Assembly (NCBI GenBank): GCA_030682135.1
Contig: JAUXQT010000018.1
Span: 1 to 35,392, forward strand
DNA: 35,392 nt
From: Nitrospirota bacterium
GTDB lineage: Bacteria; Nitrospirota; Nitrospiria; Nitrospirales; Nitrospiraceae
Reading direction: 5' to 3'
Shown here: in pieces, positions 31,832 through 35,392 of the stretch
How the letters are laid out: every line of letters begins with the position of its first letter
Position numbering within the stretch: position 1 is the stretch's first letter
Made by a program: the position numbers and the translations under genes
Notes under the pieces: generated by a model
The model's database searches: none
What the model was told of the DNA's origin: nothing
The model's input: the letters and a program-made list of their open reading frames with translations, nothing else

Positions 31832-31925
31832 CGGTTGGTCTTTTCGGCCTATCTGCTTCCTTCAGTCGAATGTCCGATCCGACCAACCAGACAAACCAGA
31901 TAGACGAGATAGACCAGATAAACCA
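31832..31925 (+). repeat. T repeat, right copy (T2)
   Basis: GGTTGGTC, TTCAGTCGAATGTCC, CCGACCAACCAGACAAACC and AGATAGACCAGATAAACC follow in the same order as T1. There is one extra 10-mer unit, and the left arm is more diverged. It ends 2 nt before the right half of the split P hairpin. Confidence 0.8.
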
Positions 31926-31927
31926 GT

Positions 31928-32006
31928 CTCCGTTTGACGCGTGCAGTTGGAGACCAATCAGCCCGCCCTCCTAGGTGAGGTACGAGCAAGCTTGGAGGGA
32001 GCATTC
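31928..32006 (+). repeat. Right half of the split P hairpin plus tail
   Basis: CCGTTTGACGCGTGCAG corresponds to the right core of P (CTCGTTCGACGCGCGCAG). TTGGAGACCAATCAGCCC is the right arm, complementary to the left half at 30684. The tail TACGAGCAAGCTTGGAGG (about 31981-31998) also follows P3 and P7. Confidence 0.75.
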
Positions 32007-32010
32007 TTAT

Positions 32011-32293
32011 GCGGGTCCTGTCGCTGACCAGCCCAGCCGGCTTCGCACCCCGCCCGGTGTAGGAGGGAGGGGGTGGCCCGTTAGTCTCCTTTGCTCACGG
32101 AACGCGCGGCCTCAGAAGGCCCTCGTTCGACGCGCGCAGTTGGAGACCAATCGGCCCACCCCGTATAGGGAAGTACGAGCAGGCTTGGTGGGAGCATTGA
32201 AAGCGGCTGGGCTCCCAGGTCAGTGCCACCCGCTGGGAGATCATCTCGCCTTAGGGGGAGGGGAGAAACGAGCAAGCTTGGAAGGAGCATTGG
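32011..32293 (+). repeat. D2, right member of the long direct repeat, with P7
   Basis: It carries the same opening (GCGGGTCCTGTCGCTGACCA) and ending (CGAGCAAGCTTGGAAGGAGC) as D1 at 30321. A complete P hairpin (P7) is inside. A long open frame joins this DNA to the downstream nuclease gene, but the protein-like part begins only at 32404. Confidence 0.8.
32070..32162 (+). repeat. P-family hairpin, copy P7
   Basis: Arms 32070-32089 and 32142-32162 pair (GGGGTGG, TAGTCTCC against GGAGACCA, CCACCCC). Core with GGAACG/CGTTCGA and tip GGCCT-CAGA-AGGCC. The tail TACGAGCAGGCTTGGTGG follows. Confidence 0.88.
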
Positions 32294-32346
32294 ATGCTGC
32301 TTGGCGAGGGCCAAGCCGAGCTATCGCGGTCTACCTTTTTAGTGGG

Positions 32347-32375
32347 TTGACACTAGTGACATCGAGTCGTAGCCT
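32347..32375 (+). promoter_or_regulatory. Candidate promoter of the Gabija-like operon
   Basis: A perfect -35 TTGACA (32347-32352), a 17-nt spacer and a weak -10 TAGCCT (32370-32375), placing transcription start near 32382, about 22 nt before the ATG. The spacing is ideal but the -10 is poor, so this is a candidate only. No Shine-Dalgarno is seen before the ATG. Confidence 0.4.
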
Positions 32376-32403
32376 GTGCCAAACCATTTTGAGTGTTACA
32401 TCT

Positions 32404-34227
32404 ATGCGTATTTCTAGGATTCAGATTCAAAACTTTCGGAACTTCGCCAAGCTGGATGTGTCGCTTGGTACACATGCGGTCATTGTAGGTGAAAATAAAA
32501 TTGGTAAATCAAACCTACTGCACGCGCTACGTTTGATTCTTGACCCTTCATTGCCGGATTCTGCGCGAAGGCTACGGGAAGAAGACTTTTGGGATGGATT
32601 GGAGAGACCCCTCGGTAAGGATGATCGCATCACGATTTCTGTTGATGTGGCTGACTTTGAGGACGATGAGAGTCAGCTCGCACTTCTTTCAGAGCATTTG
32701 ATCAATCCAAAGCCAATGGTTTCTCAGCTTACTTATGTCTGGCAACCTATGCCAACTTTGCTTGGTGCCCCGAAGAAGGAGGCTGACTATGAATTTTTGG
32801 TGTATGGCGGGGTCCGACCAGAAAAGCAGATCAGCTATGAATTGCGTAGGCGTTTGCCGATGGAGCTAATGCCAGCACTTCGAGATTGTGAGGGCGATCT
32901 CGCTCGGTGGACACGCTCACCACTTCGTCCTTTGTTGGACAAGGCGGCAGCAGAGATTGATCGTGGTGAGCTTGAGAAGCTCGCAAAAGCTGTTGATAAA
33001 TCGACCGACAAGTTGACCGAGCTAGAAGAAGTGAAATCAGTTGCTCTATCTATCAAGGAGAAACTCATTGCAATGGTCGGTTCTGCGCAATCATTGGAAA
33101 CGGTTCTTCGTTTCTCCCCGACTGACTCAACCAAATTAGTTCGGGCACTTCGAATTTTCATCGATGGCGGTCGCCGTGGTATTGCTGACGCAAGTCTTGG
33201 TTCCGCCAATGTGCTGTACCTAGCGTTGAAGAGTTTGGAATATGACCTACTCGTCGAGGATGGAGACCGCGACCACACATTTCTGGCAATTGAGGAGCCT
33301 GAGGCACATCTCCATCCAACTCTCCAGAGGCTCATCTTTCGAAACTACCTACGGGTTCGTGGTGGGGAAGAAGGCAAGGGCGTGGATCATACTGCAACGA
33401 TTTTGATGACAACTCATTCGCCTCATATCGCCAGCGTAACGCCTCTGAAAGATTTTCTACTCTTGCGTTTGAATAAGGATGGTAATGCGACTGAGGCAGT
33501 ATCAACGGCTTGTATTGCTTTAGAGGATGATGAGGTGGCAGATCTCGAACGGTACATTGATGTAAATCGAGGTGAACTCCTCTTTGCCAAAGGCGTGATC
33601 TTAGTAGAGGGTGATGCCGAAAAGTTTCTAGTTCCCGTGTTGGCCAAAAACCAAGGCTACGACCTTGATGAGCTTGGCATTTCCGTCTGTTCGATTTCCG
33701 GGACTAACTTCTACCCATATCTCACGCTATTGGGCCCGAAAAATTTGGATATGCCTGTCGTGGCATTGACTGATTTTGATCCTCGAAAGCCGAAAGATGA
33801 TGGTACTCCCAAGAAGCCTCTTGGACCAGGGCGTGTTGTGAACGAGATGATGAGAGCATTGCTTGATGAGAAGACCTGCGAGGAGAATGATTTTGAGTCG
33901 TTGCTGAAGATGGCCCCGAAAAACGGAATATTCATGGGCTCACATACCTTTGAGGTGGACTTGTTCGAGTCCGGTCTAAAACATGAGTTGTCTAAAGCAA
34001 TGGATGATGTCATTGAAAATAAGGCAATGAAGGAAAGGGTAAATGGCTGGGCTAAAGATCTGAAATCTTTTGACGTCGAATCATTTCTCAATGACATCGA
34101 GCATGTGGGCAAAGGGCGAGTTGCCCAGCGTCTCGCTAGTGTCCTTGCGGAGTCTGGAACAAGTTCGTGCCCTAGCTATGTCGCTCATGCTCTTAAATAT
34201 GTCTGCGAAAAATGCAAGCGGGATTAA
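32404..34227 (+). CDS. gajA: GajA-like OLD-family nuclease (ATPase plus TOPRIM) of a Gabija-type system
   Basis: 607 residues. MRISRIQIQNFRNFAKLDVS and Walker A GENKIGKS (29-36) open an ABC-type ATPase. The signature/Walker B region reads LAIEEPEAHLHP near 293, followed by TTHSPHIASV. A TOPRIM nuclease domain begins ILVEGDAEKFLVP near 398 and has VALTDFDPRKP near 454, giving the Glu and DxD-type metal site. GajA of Gabija is 578 residues with the same order and cuts DNA when nucleotide pools fall in infection. The helicase gene overlaps its end by 29 nt. Less GC-rich than the housekeeping block, suggesting transfer. I start at 32404 because upstream codons only translate repeat DNA. Confidence 0.85.
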   Translation: MRISRIQIQNFRNFAKLDVSLGTHAVIVGENKIGKSNLLHALRLILDPSLPDSARRLREEDFWDGLERPLGKDDRITISVDVADFEDDESQLALLSEHLINPKPMVSQLTYVWQPMPTLLGAPKKEADYEFLVYGGVRPEKQISYELRRRLPMELMPALRDCEGDLARWTRSPLRPLLDKAAAEIDRGELEKLAKAVDKSTDKLTELEEVKSVALSIKEKLIAMVGSAQSLETVLRFSPTDSTKLVRALRIFIDGGRRGIADASLGSANVLYLALKSLEYDLLVEDGDRDHTFLAIEEPEAHLHPTLQRLIFRNYLRVRGGEEGKGVDHTATILMTTHSPHIASVTPLKDFLLLRLNKDGNATEAVSTACIALEDDEVADLERYIDVNRGELLFAKGVILVEGDAEKFLVPVLAKNQGYDLDELGISVCSISGTNFYPYLTLLGPKNLDMPVVALTDFDPRKPKDDGTPKKPLGPGRVVNEMMRALLDEKTCEENDFESLLKMAPKNGIFMGSHTFEVDLFESGLKHELSKAMDDVIENKAMKERVNGWAKDLKSFDVESFLNDIEHVGKGRVAQRLASVLAESGTSSCPSYVAHALKYVCEKCKRD

Positions 34228-35317
34228 ACCTGCATATATTTCGGCTGCAGAGCAGCTTCGCAAGAATGCCAAGCAGTGGCAGGCGTACAACTCTGTCGGT
34301 AACTGCGTTATTCTCGCCGGTCCTGGAAGTGGTAAGACAAAGACTCTTGCCATCAAGCTTGCCCGAATATTAGCTGAAGACGTCCAGCCGCCTCGTGGGA
34401 TTGCCTGTATTACGTACAATAATCAGTGCGCACGTGAACTGAGGCGCCGGTTGTCGAAATTGGGTGTCGAAGATGGCGGTAGAGTGTCGATCGGAACGCT
34501 TCACTCATTTTGCTTGCAGCACATCATTTCACCATATGCCCATCTCACACCATTGCCCAAGAAGTTTCCGATAAATGTGGCTTCAATAGACGAAGTCGAT
34601 CGGCTCCGCGATCAAGCTTTACGTATGACCATAGGTGACGAACGTTGGACGGCGAGATTTGACAGGTATCGGCGAGACCACTTGGATAGAAACACTCCTG
34701 AATGGAATTCTGATGATGGAGATGCCGCGCGTGCCATTGAACAATATGAATTTCTCCTGGACGAGCTAGGCCTGATTGATTTTGACGGAATGGTCTTAAT
34801 CGGACTGCATCTCGTTCAGAACTATAGCTGGATTCGAAAGGCGCTGGCTGCTCGTTTTTCAGTGCTGGTTGTTGACGAGTATCAAGATCTAGGACATGCC
34901 TTGGATCGAATCGTTCAAAGTCTTTGCTTTGATGCAGGAATAAGACTTGTGGCAGTCGGGGACCCAGATCAGTCCATCTATGGTTTCACTGGTGCGGATC
35001 CATCGCTCCTCCGTAATCTTGCCGCAAGGAAAGATGTCGAGATGGTGCAGCTGCAAATGAATTATCGTTGCGGGGCTGCGATCATCGAAGCATCAGAGGT
35101 CGCGCTTGGTGAGGAGCGTGGATTTGAGTCGGCAATAGATGAGCCAGGGGCCATATATTTTCATGAGCGGCCGAAAGGCAGTGAGGATCAGGCCGACTTC
35201 ATTTGTCGAACGCTCATACCTGAGGCGCTCAAACGTAGAGCAGGTCGCAAGCAGAGGTGGCTCCGGTTGGTTGGACAGCCTAGGCCATTTCTTAAGTGGT
35301 GCCTGGCGAATTACTGA
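34199..35317 (+). pseudogene. gajB: GajB-like UvrD/PcrA-family helicase, 3' end lost to an IS element
   Basis: The frame from the ATG at 34199 gives 372 residues, whereas GajB has about 494. Present are Walker A GPGSGKTKT (41-49), the Ia region ACITYNNQCARELRRRL, GTLHSFC, motif II VVDEYQDL (about 223-230), motif III GDPDQSIYGFTGA (about 253-265) and motif IV LQMNYR. Motifs V and VI and the 2B end are missing. The last 20 or so residues (from about 35258) no longer look like a helicase and are read from IS DNA. The helicase partner is therefore probably inactive, and with it the defence pair. The 29-nt overlap with gajA shows the original operon. Confidence 0.82.
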
Positions 35318-35392
35318 CTACGCGGCGGTCTGCCGTGTTGTCAGATGGTCATAGTACACCTGGTCGGGCGTCTGGCCGTCAAGCGCCTGATG
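35258..35392 (-). mobile_element. End of an IS3-family insertion sequence, continuing past the window
   Basis: From about 35258 (TGGCTCCGGTTGGTTGGACA) the DNA departs from the helicase frame. The minus strand then encodes a transposase C-terminus, so the element enters from the right with its end at or near 35258. The other end and any target duplication lie outside the window. The exact border is an estimate. Confidence 0.7.
35318..35392 (-). CDS. IS3-family transposase (OrfB, rve integrase), C-terminal end only
   Basis: Minus-strand frame with 24 residues visible, HQALDGQTPDQVYYDHL then TTRQTAA and a TAG stop. HQAL(D/G)GxTPxxVY is the conserved C-terminal motif of IS3-family DDE integrases, just after the catalytic Glu region. 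The gene continues to the right of the window. The short distance (about 60 nt) from stop to the element end is normal for the family. Confidence 0.78.
   Translation of the reverse strand, partial: HQALDGQTPDQVYYDHLTTRQTAA

Noticed and set aside
30720-31925. T repeats as a CRISPR array
   Set aside because: The 10-mers are contiguous and degenerate without unique spacers, and no cas gene is present.
29723-32162. P hairpins as integron attC sites
   Set aside because: GTTGGAC resembles one core site, but the partner RYYYAAC site is absent, arms rather than centre vary, and no integrase is seen.
31975-32403. N-terminal extension of the GajA-like protein by 143 codons
   Set aside because: The extension translates D2 and P7 repeat DNA; homology to OLD proteins begins at MRISRIQIQNFRNF.

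Overview
The window is GC-rich bacterial DNA. Gene content and repeat style suggest a Nitrospira-like member of the Nitrospirota: many PilZ, GAF and PAS signalling proteins, tandem DUF507 genes, and dense families of palindromic intergenic repeats. This is inferred from style and family recognition, not from a marker gene. No rRNA or tRNA was seen.

Layout. (1) 1-9253, minus strand: a GAF histidine kinase cut by the window edge; a 1395-residue protein joining receiver, PAS, degenerate kinase, two PilZ, LuxD-like hydrolase and methyltransferase modules; an exported PHM-like copper protein; an exported NTF2-like protein; and a PP2C phosphatase translationally coupled to a RNase H-fold exonuclease. 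(2) 9360-11355, plus strand: a cyclophilin-like protein, two DUF507 proteins, a TPR lipoprotein and a Bcp peroxiredoxin. (3) 11573-15341: an exported protein of unknown role, then an accessory patch with hairpin repeats, an IS5-type MITE, an Mrr restriction endonuclease and a row of intact and broken toxin-antitoxin genes. (4) 15482-23191, plus strand, housekeeping: radA, an outer-membrane lipoprotein, tsaB, rimI, a DUF465 protein, tatC, a BNR-repeat protein, a cyclophilin and a lipoprotein. (5) 30146-23534, minus strand: a response regulator, RND pump, membrane-fusion adaptor and TolC-type channel in one operon. (6) 30147-35392: a repeat-rich accessory region with a zeta-toxin-like kinase and tiny partner protein, then a Gabija-type defence pair (OLD nuclease plus UvrD-like helicase). 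The helicase is cut short by an IS3-family element at the window edge.

The most unusual content is repeat biology. A hairpin family (called P here) has a conserved core of about 50 nt but arms of about 20 nt that differ from copy to copy while staying self-complementary within each copy. Core positions also co-vary (C-G versus G-C). Two P copies lie in frame inside the response regulator gene. Another P copy is split into halves 1.2 kb apart by a cassette bounded by a third repeat (T) and carrying the zeta-like pair. A second hairpin family (R, five copies) follows the stop codons of plus-strand genes, always in the gene's orientation, and shows compensatory changes in outer, inner and apical stems. 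All letters (P, R, T, D) are labels for this report only.
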